From: Pochonia chlamydosporia 170
Taxonomy: Eukaryota > Ascomycota > Sordariomycetes > Hypocreales > Clavicipitaceae
Reading direction: 5' to 3'
DNA: 64,000 nucleotides
Assembly: GCF_001653235.2 (NCBI RefSeq)
Contig: NC_035790.1
Span: forward strand, 1,364,001 to 1,428,000
Both the position numbers and the translations under genes were made by a program. Of this stretch, positions 46,828-59,500 are shown one piece after another. Position 1 is the stretch's first letter. Every line of letters starts with the position of its first letter. The notes beneath the pieces are model-generated. The model ran no database searches. It saw only the letters and a list, made by a program, of their open reading frames with translations, and was not told the origin of the DNA.

Positions 46828-49800
46828 TTACCGGCCCGCGTGGCCCATCGTCTTATCCAGACTCAAGCTCGCATTAGGCGCCAGATACGCTCTTGTCGAG
46901 GTTCCCGCCGCACCATTTGCAGGCGACCCCTTTCGCGAAATGAGCTGTTTTGCGGCCAAAAACTCAACAGCCTCAACTCTCTTCTGCTCAAAGAGACGAC
47001 TGCGCTCGCGCTCACGTTCCACCTGGCGCAATCGCTGATCCGCGTTCGCTTCGTCAGACCGGCGCTTCTTCTCCATCGTGTCACGGATTCGTCTCTCCGT
47101 CCGTTGACATATGCTGTCTAGCTTCGCCGCTGTTTGGGAACTAGCCAGTTCCAATTGTTGTCTATCTGCCGGTCGTGGATGTCGGGATGCTCCCCAGAAA
47201 CACCGGAATGTAAGTCTAGTTTGATTTTTGGGATCTTGTCCGCCCCAGATCATAAGGGAGTCGCCGTCGTAAACCTTGGCCCAGTACTGAGACGGTCCTG
47301 TAGGATTCTTCGAGTCCGATGATGCCAGGTTGTATCCGTTGATTTTGATACCCAGAGTGGCCTTGGTAGATATCCAAAAGTGATACTGAGCGTCTTCTGG
47401 AGACTCCCCTCTACACCAGGGCTGGTCTCCCTTTGAGGAATGCTTGGACGGGTCGTAACCGTCTCTCCAGAGCATAAGTTTAAATGCATATTTTGGTATC
47501 CTCGGTTCTTGCTTGTCCTTGAAGCTTTCTGTATTCTCGGGTCCTCTACCAAACGATACCAGCGAGTCGGTGATGGGGAATGAAATCCCCTGAACGCAAG
47601 ATGATGCATCGGTATCCACTAATGCGACCGCTCTATTCGCAGACATGTCTTCCTGGACTGGCACTACGATTTTGGTATCAGGAGGGCAGGTGTCCGGCAT
47701 TGACGATGAATCGACTGGCGCCGCGGTAGGTGGGAACTCCACCGTATCTTCAACCATCTTGCTGTCGTCTCGCCTCAGTCCTATGGGTGGACTTTTGTTT
47801 GAATGGCCGTTTCTGCCTTCTGGTTCCGGACTGGGAGCAAAATACTTCATTGCCAGATCCCAAAGCGGCGTCTTGCCCGGCCCGAAAATCTCGCCTCCTT
47901 CCGTTGCCGCTTGCCTAAAGGCGTCGTGCTGGCGCTGTGTCATTTCGGGATACCGCGTATGCCATGTCTTTTTGTCTTGTTGCCACCACACCATCTTGCT
48001 AACGGGGTAGTCGATTTGCCTACCAGAATCAAGTCTCGTTACTTGGGGCATTCGGGCGAGAAGTCGAAATTCCTCTAGCACTTCACGGGAAGGTTCCTCA
48101 AGGTTTCCTTCCGACTTCAATCTCTTGATGATGGGTTTGCCAGGTGGCGTGTTCTCGTCGTACTCCTCGCTGGTATCATGGGAGGGTGGCTTTCTTTTAC
48201 TTGAATTGGGGTCCATGGAGAAGGACAGCGGCTGTGAGGTCCCAAGATCCTGAACAACCGAGGGATTGCCTCCGAGGCTCTGTGATGCCACGTTTTCCAC
48301 CAAGCTTTGAAGCTGATCTGCTGACTGATTCGGGTATATGGATGTCATGTTGTGTTGGTACACATGGCGATTTCTTCCCTTGACGGTGTCCGAGTCCCCA
48401 GAGTCATAGGCTTCATCCTCGTGTGAGTTGAGAATTTCTGTAGAACCCATGCTGTGCTCGGCAGGCAGATTAAGGTAGTTTTCGGGAATGACACCAGATG
48501 ACCCTATGGCCGATACACCAACCTCTCCAAACAAACGTGGATGTTGCGTGCCGTAGTCCATATGACTATTCTCTTTGTCAGATACATCACTCATAGAATC
48601 GCTGACTCTGTCATCGTCATACGCCGCAGGCTGCTGTAGTTGCGACGGATAATCTTCATCATCCGTAATTTCATCGTACGACTGAGAAGCCTGTATCGTG
48701 GATCCAAATCCCGCCAGCCAAGGATGACTTTCGAGCTCAGGGATAGTTGCGCGATTCTCGGGTCGCCTTTGCAGCATTCGCTGAATAAAATCAACCCCAG
48801 GCTCAGATATAGAAACCCTTTGGAGCGGCATCGTGTCCAAGTTTGTCGTCATGATCTTGTGCAACAATTCCGAGTAGCTGATTCCGGATTTGACGGGGTA
48901 AGGCGGTGCCCCAGTAAGCGAATAAAACAATACACCTCCTAGAGACCATATGTCTACGGCGTGGTTATATCTTTGTCCAGGCATACGTCGCATTCTCTTC
49001 CCGCGGTTTCTGACTCCATTGTCGTCATATTCGGCATACTCCGTGTACACTTCAGGGGCACAGTACAAAAGAGTGCCACAAAACGTGCGCAGGAATGTCT
49101 CCGCCGTATCAACCATTTTAGACAGTCCAAAATCGGTAAGCTTGACCACAAGCGGTTCCAGAGACTGAATGAGGATATTGTCCGGCTTAACGTCGCGATG
49201 GGTGATGTTGTTTGCATGTAAGTAGCCCAATGCACTCAGCAACTGCTTCGACATGGTTTGTGTCATTTCCACTGTGAACGCGCCGTCGTCGGAAATGGTC
49301 TTGCCGAGATCACCAAGCGGCACGTACTCCATGATAATGATGAGAAGCCGGTCCTCCCAGTCAAAATTTTCAATATAACGCACAATATTTGGCTAAACGA
49401 TAGCTGTTAGTTTCATGCGCCAAGCTTATTTAAGGATGGCAAACTTACATGCTGCACTCGCTGCATAATTTTCATCTCATTTTCAACCTTTTGATCCAGG
49501 ACTCCGTTCTTGATAAAACGACGCTTCTCAAGCTCCTTTGCGGCATAGGGAAGTCCGTCATATTTCGACGTCACCTTATACACCACGGCAAAAGCTCCCT
49601 TACCAATCATGCCTATGCGGTTATATTTCCCAGAACCCTTCCACTCATTCCGAACCAAACCATGCGAGTCTTTCCGTTTAGAAGGCGATGGGTGAGGAGA
49701 CGGGGTTGCATCGAATCCCACTCTCTTCGCCTGTGGCCCTCCGGGAACCTTGAACAGGTCGACCGGGCCGGTAATGGTAGGATTAGGATTAGGACCAGGA

Positions 49801-50604
49801 CCAGGACCAAGATTAGGAGTCTCGCCGCTCGCAGGGTGCAAACCATGACGAATAAAGTACTCATTGACCTTTGCGATATAGGCACGGTCATAGCCGTCAT
49901 CGCGGCGAGGAATCCTCACACGAAACGTCAGGTCCCGAGTCTCATTATGCAAGACAATCCGGATATTGGTTCCGGAACCCAGCACCCACTTGTTCGTGGG
50001 CTGCACCGACTGCTCCTTCGGGTGCCGTGTGAGAAGTTGCCTGTCGACAAAGGTACCATTGGTGGACTGGTCCTCAACCATGACATTTCCATACTCATTG
50101 ACATATATCCGGAAATGGATATTACTAATGCGCCGAAACGGATCATTGGTAAAGACAATATCGCACCTAGCGCTATTCCTTCCAAAAGCAAAGCCGGCAG
50201 ACGGGCTCTTGACTTGGGACGAAAGCCTCAGGATGATGGCATAGTTGCCATGGCTGACGGGATGCGACTCGAAGCGGCTCGCATGGTCCTCTGATTCATA
50301 GTCGGGCTCAACGTCATCCGCTTCGTCCTTGCCGATAATATACTGCGAATTCTCCTGAGCTAGCCTTTGAACCTCTTGTCGTGCGGCGTCGGAATGCGGA
50401 TACAGTACGCAGATGATGTCGGATATGTCTTCGTCAGAGAAGCCAGAGTTCTGCTTCCCTACCCGTCGCGGATCGAGAATGTTTTGGGTCGCTAGAGGGG
50501 CGGAAGCAACGCCTGTTAGCCAAATTATGCCTTTCATCTGGACTTTCAGAAGCTGGTATCGAGTAAGACCAGGCCATACCTTGTGTTTGCTCATCGCCGT
50601 CCAT
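46828..50604 (-). CDS. FHA-domain protein kinase, Rad53/Chk2 type (MUS-59-like)
   Basis: Minus strand, exons 50604-50580 (25 nt), 50491-49449 and 49392-46828, giving 1210 aa. The tiny first exon joins to give MDGDEQTQATQNILDPRR, rich in TQ sites as in Rad53-type N-termini; the intron in frame would otherwise read through as protein and hide it. The FHA domain (about 90-190) has GR at 112-113, SNIH at 131-134 and NGT at 153-155. The kinase domain (about 298-583) has GKGAFA, Lys327, HRD (Asp423), DFG (Asp443) and APE: all catalytic residues present. A second FHA-like region lies near 950-1090, then a charged coiled coil. The kinase acts in the DNA-damage and replication checkpoint. A Gly-Pro-Asn repeat is encoded at about 49780-49820. 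Neurospora MUS-59 is the closest comparison by memory. Confidence 0.9.
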
Positions 50605-52505
50605 TGGGAGCGACCCGGCTCAAGAGCGACCGCAGGAATAACGTCTAATGATTGAGGAATCCGAACAATGTCGAGTTGTGCAAGCCACAGGTGACGTAGT
50701 ATGAAGATGAGGTGAAAGGACAGAAGTGGCGGCCACAAGTGCAACCTGGTGTTCACGTCGTGTGTCGGGAGGCAGTTGCGAGGATGTAATACGGCGCTCG
50801 TTGTAGCAAAAAACCAAGGTCGTACAAGGCACAGACGATCTGCGCGCCAAGGGAGGAGGATGTACTGTCGTCGAGAAGGACAGGAAGAACAGAGCCCAGC
50901 ATGGCCAGACAAGTGTTTTCTGAAATGAAGGAGCAACTAGGGTGGGAGAAGAAAAAAAAGAAAAGAAACAGAAATTGATAAATCAATAGGCCTGCATGAG
51001 AAAGTGTCGAAGCAGGGATTGTCAATGCCGGATGTTACCAATGCAGTCGAGGTATGATGGGCTGTGTGGGCAAGACGAGGTGGGCTGGTCGACCGGAGGA
51101 GTCTGGTTTGGTCGAAGAGTTTGGTGTCTGGCTGTTGGTTGGCGGGGGATTGTCTGGCGCAGTGGTCCGCCAGGCGTCTGGGGAGGCAGCCACCAGTCGA
51201 TTACGGTTCACAGGAGCGGACAGGGCAGCTACGCGGGGCAACCAGGCTTGACATGTCCAGCATTGAACGTCTGGTAACTACCAGCACAGTTGACCAGACC
51301 AGACCTTCATGCCCCAGCCAGACAGTTGGCATCACCCTATCCAGCCAAAGTATCAACAAGAAACTCAATAGCCCCAGCACTATGAAACACACCAGCCAAA
51401 GAACATGCTATTACTGCATGCATGAAAAAACGCTCTTTGCACAACGAGTCCACCACCAGACATACAAAAACACTTACAGAGTACAGAGTATACATGCTAC
51501 ACACCCCAGTCCTACACCAGAATCGGGTCACACTCCCCACGCTTATTATTAGTGGCACGAGGGCACAAGGCACTTGGCTTGGTCCATCTGATCGATGTCC
51601 CAGAACTTGACATTTGAGCCAACTTCGTAGCTTGGACATCCCCACAAGAAGCCCGTCTCATCTGATCTGGACATGAAAAAACAAGTCCGCCCTGGCCAAT
51701 CGCTAGGCGAGACTCATCCATCCCATTTCCGTAACCCAGGACCAACATCCAGCCTCGTCAAATATCCGACGACAAGCATTGGATTACTGTATTCCAATCC
51801 CGGCGCTTCTACCAAACCAGCATAGCCAAGAAAGCTCTCTAGCGATTTCCATCACATTGATTAACCATGCCCGGTGCCACCAACATTCACATCACACACC
51901 CAACATGGTTCATTTTCATCCGACATATCGTTCTGATCAACTTCTATTCCAAGTAGACTCTGTAAAAAACGAGATAAGAAAACACGAGTAATGACTGCCA
52001 GCTTTGGTCCTTCAAATCCTGGCGTGAGTATTCGGGGTCCTTGTCCCCATGAACATGAACAAAACAAAATTCCCGTAGAAATGTGACACAGATGATATGA
52101 GAATGCCCGTCGGTCACGTCAGTCTAAACAAAGCTTTGTAGCAAGCTTTCAGCCAAGTAACCTCTCCCGAACAAAGAATAAACAGAGAATAATAAAGAGT
52201 AACATGAAAAAAAAAGGAAAAGGCAGCATCAATCCAGACCCGATAAACTGCCCAAGCCGTGGTATACGCCCCTATTTTTGTCCCAAAGCAACAAGTTGCA
52301 TCATGTCAATGCGAAATCGTGCCAATCTCCCAATTCATAAAACAAACAAAGAAAAAACGCCTGCATGATGGTATGCATCCAATGGCCCATTTGATCCTCG
52401 CCTATTGGTTCTATCTCATATACTGGATGTCGTGGTGAGCCTCCTCTGCTGCTTACAAATCCTGGGTATCTCTTCTTTATTTCAATGTTGGTGACGGTCA
52501 CCAGC
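50605..52505. promoter_or_regulatory. Upstream region of the FHA kinase; no gene seen
   Basis: About 1.9 kb. Both flanking genes are on the minus strand, so this is the kinase promoter and the 3' flank of the CAF120-like gene. A frame open upstream of the kinase start to 50936 is judged leader. It has CCAGAC-type repeats near 51290-51330. Short domain-free frames only. Confidence 0.5.
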
Positions 52506-55500
52506 CTAAAAGGCTTGACCCTGGTATGGGGTATGGCTTGGCGCCTGGCCGGGGCCGTACTGTCCTTGTGGTGGAATGCCTGGCGATGGAGGGCCTAAGG
52601 GTCGAGAGAAGCTCGCTCCCTGGCCTCCATGAGGCGGAGGAGGCGGGCCAGGTCCTCCACGCATGGCGCCAGGGTACGGGGGTTGAGGGCTGGGGGTTCT
52701 TGGGCCCATGGCTCCTGGTCCGGCTCCAAGATTGGCGCCATACTGAGGCGAGTTTGCTGCGGCTCGGTGTTGAACATACTGTTCTGGTGTCAGCGCTCTT
52801 GATTCTGAACTTGATCCCGATACCGATCGCGGTCCCGATGTCGTATAGGTACCCGCGGGCTGCCAGGCCATTGTTCTTGGGCCCGAGTCCGCGGATTCCT
52901 GCCTCCCGTGACCTGATCTAGGTGCTTGGGCATACGACCTCGGCTCCGACGAGGAGTAACCTTGTGGTTGACCACGCATAAAAGACGATTCGGCAGGTCC
53001 CGATACTTGTTTTCGCGGTACCGCGGACGCAGCATAATTAAGAGTAGGGCCAAAATTTACCTCTGGAATGTCAAACCCCGAATTGTTTTGCAAGGGAGGC
53101 TCTCCGCCTCCAACAGTCTTCATCACGCCGGCACGAGGTCGATTCTCATCATGGTTGCCGTTTGGACCACCGAATCCAGGGCCTTGTTTATGAGGGGGCG
53201 GTGCTGGCCGTCGGTCATAGCCGGGGGGAGGGCCGCCACGGTATGCTTCGGAGGTATAGTGATCAATAATATGGTCGGGCGTAATACTGTTAGTCTGTCG
53301 CGGGACTGGCTTTCGGTGAGGATGACCCGGAGGAGGGCCGCCTCGTCCTCCGGGGCCTCCAGGTGGTGGAGGTCCGCCTGGTCCAGGTCGAAAGTTACCA
53401 TGCTGGCCTGGAGGGCCGTTTGGAGGACCCTGACCTGGAGGAGGACGACCACGACCGTATGGTCCTGGGGGCCCTCCAGGTCCAGGGGGAGACCGGACTT
53501 GGTCTGGTCGGAAGCCTTGCTGCTGAGGGTTAGGTGACCGTGGTGGTCCGCCCTGTCCTGGAGGGTACGGGGATCGACGCCCTTCCGAGGTCCCAGGACG
53601 AGAGTTGGGGTTCTGACCATATGGACCAGGAGGTCCCATGGGAGGGCCGTTGGGTCGCTGGTTTGGAACATCAAGGGCAGGAGGTGGCAGATTGTTTGCC
53701 TGTGGTCGTTCCTGGTTACCTGGATTTGGGCCTTCACCAAAGTTGCCATAATTAGTATAAGTTCCCAGTGAGTGGTCGTGCGAATAAACCGCGGGTCCAG
53801 GAAACACACCATCCTCACCATCTCTACTGCGGGGTGGACGACCGCTTTGCGCATCGTGTCCCATGCCGCCGGCGGTAGCCATTTGGGCAAGTGTCGAGTT
53901 CGACAGACGGCTATTAGCGCGTCGAAGCTCAGGACTATGGTACGCCTTGCTGGTTGGTCTTGCCTGTGGTCCGTGGTTGAAGGCGGGTGGCCTTGAAACC
54001 GGCTCAGGAGTCTGCAGGCTTCTCATTGCTTCCAAGTTGTGCATGGGCGGTGGTGGCGATGCGCCAAGCTCTTCGTCAGAGCTTGCGAGCTCGCTAGGCA
54101 TCATTTGGCCAGGCGGTCCTCCGCGAAGCGGGAGTTGCTGTCGATTTGGTGAGGCACCAGGTCCGCCATAGGGGTTCTGCTGCGAGCCGCTCAGGTTCGG
54201 ATCTGACACGTTGCGCATGTGATGAGGCTCACGGCCCGGTTGCAGCTGTTGTTCCTAGGTTAGTAATATGTCGGAGAGGATGCAGCGAGAACCAGATCAC
54301 ACTCAGGGGGTTAGGGGCGGGCAGTGGCATACCGAGTTCCCATCGTCCGCAAATCCCACCTTGGGTCTATTTCCACTACCAAAACTTAGTCTCGCGCTTG
54401 AACGACTTGCGCTGCGAGAATGAGACCTCGTCCCATCCTCCAAAGCATTCATCCGTGTTCCTGTGGCCTCCTTCAAACGTTTGCGCCATTCCCTCTCCGC
54501 CCATGATGTACTACTTTCATCAAGAATGAGGGTGGAAACGTCAAGGATCTCAAGATATCCGTAGCGCTTGTGCTTGGGCATGGCGAACATGAGCGACCGT
54601 GGGTCCAGAACACTTGCTACCAGTCTTCCAGGTCGGCCGTACAAACCAAAGGCATCCCATGTGGGAAATAGGAAACGAAGCAGCATCTCAAATCCACTGA
54701 CGGCGGGGTGAACCTCGGGCATGATGAAAATGAAGCCCTCGGTAGCTGACGGCGGATCAGCATGGACGGTAACATGGCCCTCAATCTTGAGTAATGTGGA
54801 AGCGTCAATCAGAGACTTTGCCTGGGGATAAATGGCATAGGCTGAGAATGCGTCGGTAATAGTGGCGATTGGCTGAGCCTTCTTCTGCTTCTTGCCATCC
54901 TTCCTGGTATCATAAAATTTGATGTCACCCTTCAGAGTAGGGATGTGAGACCGGTCATAAGGCGATCTCTTCTTGAGTTCCTTTTGCTGCTTCTGAAACT
55001 CCTTCTCATCCGGAGGCGAAATCACACACCAGCAACGGCGCCACGGCACGCCGGCACCGAAACGGACTCTGACCCATTGTTCCGACTTCATGCGTGATCT
55101 CTCCATGATGACGTTGATGTTGTTTAATGATTTGCCCTTGCCTGCAATTAAGGCGCCGGTGTAAGCTTCCTGCAGTGTCGAGTGCTCGAACATGGCGAGA
55201 CGAATTCCAGCTGTCCATTGAATCAGAGAGTGGTGTGAATTGAAGTGGAGAAGATATCGGTTCCTGCCAGCAGTAGATATGCTCAAAATATTCTGTAAAG
55301 GTTGCTCGTCGTTGGAGCGAGTAGGTAGCGATTCAATCTATACGGCAGAACTTTGGGTTAGAAAGTCAAAAGTGGCTGCTCACACGACAGAAACCGACTC
55401 ACCATCTTGATTGAAGCATCTGTAAGGTTGATAAACTTTGGCAGAACCTCGCCATCCTCGCCGGCGGCATCGAGTTCGGCCGCATCCCACAACGACAAGA

Positions 55501-56091
55501 CTGTGCCAACAAGCTGGGCAAAGCACTCGGTCCATGTTCTGTCCGCATTTGGTTTGCCTTCTGTATAACATGAAAATAACTGGTCAGTCAACTGCTGTTT
55601 GATCTTGGCGCCAAGATGGGCCTGGCCAAGTGCACACGAATACAACGGGCGGGGGAAAGCAGACGAGCGAAGAAGGAGAGAAGTTTCGTACGTGTGTTCT
55701 GGTCATCTAGTTTGAGAAAGTAGCCCTCTTGGTAGAGTTTGTTGGAGTGGCTATTGAGCAGAGTGAAAATAGGTTGCAGCTCGGGAATAGTATCTTCGTT
55801 TATATCCATGAGGGGCGGTTGGTAGGTCTGAACCATGGACAGAGGTCTGGATGAACTGCGCTGACGCTGTTGGGGAGGAGTGCTACTGCTGTTTGGAGAG
55901 CCGTCTAGCGGAGTGCCATAGTCCGGCCGTGATGGCGGTGTTGTAGGTCGGCGCACAGCGATGATGTTGTTATCCAGTTGAGGAAACGGGTCGGAGACGT
56001 GATGCTGCTTCTTCTTGAGGTTCACAGAGAGCTCGTTGGGCGGCGACGATGATGGTGATGGAGTCTTTGCGCCAGCAGAGAACTGGGACAT
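52506..56091 (-). CDS. PH-domain protein of the CAF120/SKG3 family (CCR4-NOT associated)
   Basis: Minus strand, exons 56091-55692, 55560-55403, 55337-54333 and 54254-52506, giving 1103 aa; introns 131, 65 and 78 nt. The N-terminal 110 residues are Ser/Pro-rich. A pleckstrin-homology region (about 112-235) spans the first three exons (KLYQEGYFLKLDD, then TWTECFAQLVGTVLSLWD) and a second conserved block (about 240-480) includes GAGVPWRRCWCVI, a PH-like start, and FLFPTWDAFGLYGRPGRL. The last 580 residues are low complexity, with a Gly/Pro/Gln-rich stretch (GPPGPYGRGRPPPGQG-like). Yeast relatives bind the CCR4-NOT mRNA-turnover complex and localise to the bud neck or cell cortex. The joined exons restore QNTQGKPNADRTWTEC. 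The membrane-lipid role of the PH region is assumed from the family. Confidence 0.88.
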
Positions 56092-56187
56092 GAAAGAGAG
56101 AACTGTAGCGATGGACGTCGTCGATTGACGTAGTTGTCAGCACAGGGTGACCGGACGGATGACAAGAGTCGAGTCAAGTGTCAAAGA

Positions 56188-56252
56188 GTGTGGTGTGGTG
56201 TGGTGTGGTGCGGTATGGTATGGTATCAAATGGTATCAAATGGTATGGTGGA
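56188..56252 (+). repeat. TGGTG / ATGGTATC short tandem repeats
   Basis: A run of GTGTGGTGTGG units passes into GGTATGGTATGG and two ATGGTATCAA copies. It lies about 100 bp upstream of the CAF120-like gene start, so probably in its promoter or leader. Confidence 0.8.
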
Positions 56253-56475
56253 GGTGGTCGGGTGTGGTGGCACATGCACACATGCGAAAGAGGGAGCGAA
56301 CGAGCAAGGATGACGCCCAGACAGGCAAAAAGAGGGCAGAAGGAGGGCGAGTGCCAGGTACAAGTACCAGCACGGTGCAGAAGCGGGAGAGTCACAGCCC
56401 CAGAGGTACTAACGGACCTGGGGCTGGTCAGGGTCCGACCAGACGTGGACTGGAGTGACTGATTGACTGGCGTTG

Positions 56476-56505
56476 ATGGCATGGGATGGCATGGGATGGC
56501 ATGGG
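56476..56505 (+). repeat. (ATGGCATGGG)3 tandem repeat
   Basis: Three perfect 10-bp units, followed by the beginning of a fourth. Confidence 0.9.
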
Positions 56506-59500
56506 ATGTGCAGGAGGGGCCTGGCATTCGGCATCATTGCATTGGCCGCACTTTGGAAGCAGCTAGTGGCTGATGTCAAACCCAGTTCAGGGCAGTGACT
56601 GACGACGGCGCAAGCAGACAGGCTTCCTTGGAACATGCAGGCTGGCCAGCATGAACCTAGAATCCCTAGGTGGTGAGCCATTGGAGTGAGCCAGCCCAAG
56701 TGTAATTGATGGTTTGGCCTGGACCAAATCAAACTTGATGCCAAAAAAAGTCAAGTGGTAGTAGCTGACTGCATGTGAACATTGGCGGTCGCAGTGGCAG
56801 TCATGGTTGAAGCATGACAACTTGACCCTTCATCACCACACAGGCGCCAAGCCAGACCAACGAGAAGGCTCATCGAGTCTCCTTCTCGCCATCATGCGCA
56901 AGACACTGGAGCGCAGTGACCATGGATCAAACCAATGGAGCCGGACAGGGGTCAAGTTGCGTAGCGGAAGTCGTCGGTCCAAATTGATGTCCACAATATT
57001 GCCCGCTGCTGGGTGCCACTTGGCAACGCGACGGCGACCATTGACCCGACCCAACATTGAAATCAACATTGGACATGGAGGGTTCTCCAAGCATGCTCGG
57101 TAGAGTTTGGCGCAATAACAGAGCAGCATTGCTGGCTTCTGCATGCACAAGTGGGCTTGGGTTGGTTGCGTGGACTGGCTGGGCTGGGGGAATTGCAGGC
57201 TGTGTGAACTGTGGGTACATGTCTGGTAGCGACTGGAATGGATGGAGTGACCGGAGTGACTGGAGTGACATAGAGAGAGAATGTATTCATACGAACCTCG
57301 ATTTCGACCCATGGTGACGGAGTTCTGCCCCAACCCAGGCCCTGTCGCAACTCACAATGACGAAAAACAATAATAATGTTCCAAGGGAGGGAGGCTAGCC
57401 GTGTTTTGTTAATTTGCTGCACAAATAAATGAAGGGAAAAAATGCAACCCGCCGGACCCTTCGGGCAGTGCACAGTAAAAGCAGGGTAGACGTACGGAGG
57501 ATAGTCCGGGATGCGCAAGCTGCCAATGAAAATCAACAGACTGCCGTTCCAATAATTGAACGAAGACGCCGCTGTGAATTTAAAAGTTCGCGGGATGTTG
57601 CCTCTTGAAAAAAGGGTCTCGTCGATATGCTGCGGTTGCCGTCAGTGGCTGCACTGCGCTTCGCTTGGCTTCGCCTTGGAAAGTCGGTGCCAGTCTGGTT
57701 TTCGCCGATGAACGACGCAGCAAGTGCCAGTGCTCGGTGTGGTGGCAGTCTAGGCCACGCCGGGGGGGTTCGAACGTCCCAGTGCCAGATGTCGGGTCGG
57801 GTCAAGTCTGGCCACAAGCTGGTCAAAGTCGGACCGTGGGGGCTTGGCTCGCCGTCTTTGTCGCAGATGTCAGCGCACTTTGGTCGCGGCCGGTCTCAGG
57901 TCCCGGCTGAGTCGTCGGTCGTCACAACAGAGGAACAAAAGTTCGTAACGGTCCAAAAGCTAGATAGGGGAGGGGATGAAGTCAAAACAAAAAAATAAAA
58001 TAAAATAAGAGGCGAGCTCCAGATGCAGGGCGGTAGGCTTTTCTTGTAGTCGTATCACGGCCAAGTCCACCAAGTACACCGCCAAGAGGGTCCAAAACCA
58101 AGATCCAGAGTCAAAAAAGTAATCCGCTCACTTTTGGCACCATAAGCCGTCGTCAAGCAAAGATCCAAGGTAACAACGAGTCGAGTCGGGTCGGAGAGGG
58201 TGGTGTGCGCGGAACAGTCGGAGGCCACTGGAGCAGCTTAGCTTGCAGGCATTTGATGACAGCCGGAGCGAGCCAAGACTTTTTTTTTCAATGTTTCTCC
58301 AGCCAAATGTCCAGTCGGATGCCCAACCACCACTTTCTCAGTTGTAAGTAATTGCCGCGAAAAGGAAGGACAAGAAGTGGGAAAGGAAACGAAGACCAAG
58401 GAGAATGAGAAGGGGGGAGAAAAATACCTAAGCGCAGACGACGTTTGGAATTATATCCTCGGTCACAGATCTCGGTTGCTTGAGTCGGCCTTTTTGTTTT
58501 ACCTTTCCTTTTTTACCCTGTCTGCACAGCTATGGGGGTAAAACCCAAGTCTCGTATTGCAAAATAAAACCAAATCAGATGGTCCCAGGTACCAAAATTA
58601 GACCAAAGACTGGCAAATCTCGCTTTGTCTTTCTTTTTTGCGGCGCCGCCTGAACCTGCACGAGAGACAACCAAACAACAACAAAAAAAAAATGTCTGGG
58701 CAAGAGAATTAGACTCGGTGCTGCCGGGTCCCAAATGCGGATTCTTACTATGAGCTTTGAGCGTTGTCTAGTCTCACCTTGACCACAAAGAGCAAAGAGT
58801 CAAAGGGCCAGACCAGACCAGACACAAGACAAGCGAAATCGTCAAGCCCAAAAATCGTCGACGTCAAATCCACCTGCCCTTGACGCTGTGTCCGGGGTTG
58901 CGATGGTGCTGCCGACCAACCCAGGTTGCCCAGGCCCAAAATGTCAATCAAGCCAACGACGTAATTGGGGGCCCGCTGAGCAGGGTTTGGCCGAGCCGGA
59001 TGTGGGATTGGATTTGTTCCACGCGATTTCAATTGTCGATCATCTGAGTTGGATCTGGCATTCGGACAAGATGGCCCGTGGTCTTGGTCGCGGAGATCGA
59101 ATTGGTGAAAGAACTTGACCAGAACAAAAAAATCCGTTGCAGCTTATTCTTTCTGGGCTAGTTGATTCGATTCAAGTCTGCTGCTTTGTCCAATGTGGCT
59201 GAGAATAATTGCACCGGACAAAGGAAAAAAGTATGAGTCGACGTCACCCAGAACGACGTTTGGGAGGCTCGGCGGCAAACTTTAAAATCGGAGCTGGTGC
59301 GTGTAAATCGTCAAATCGTCGAGCTCTGGGCAGCAATGACTAGCGTAGGGGCCTAAGAGTCGTCAAGAGGTCGTCATGTACTTTGATCTGCAAAGACCTA
59401 TTAGAGTAAAGTACGGAAGTAGATGGGAGCGAAATGTCGGAGATGACGATGGTATTCCAGTACCTAGGCAGGTGTGCAACGGCAAGAGCGACTGTTCGAC

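Noticed and set aside
49781..49820. Telomere-like GGATTAGGATTAGG repeat
   Set aside because: It is coding sequence of the FHA kinase (Gly-Pro-Asn repeat read on the minus strand), with too few units and the wrong register.
53123..53890. 255-codon open frame overlapping the CAF120-like tail
   Set aside because: A different-frame shadow of the Gly/Pro/Gln low-complexity coding sequence.
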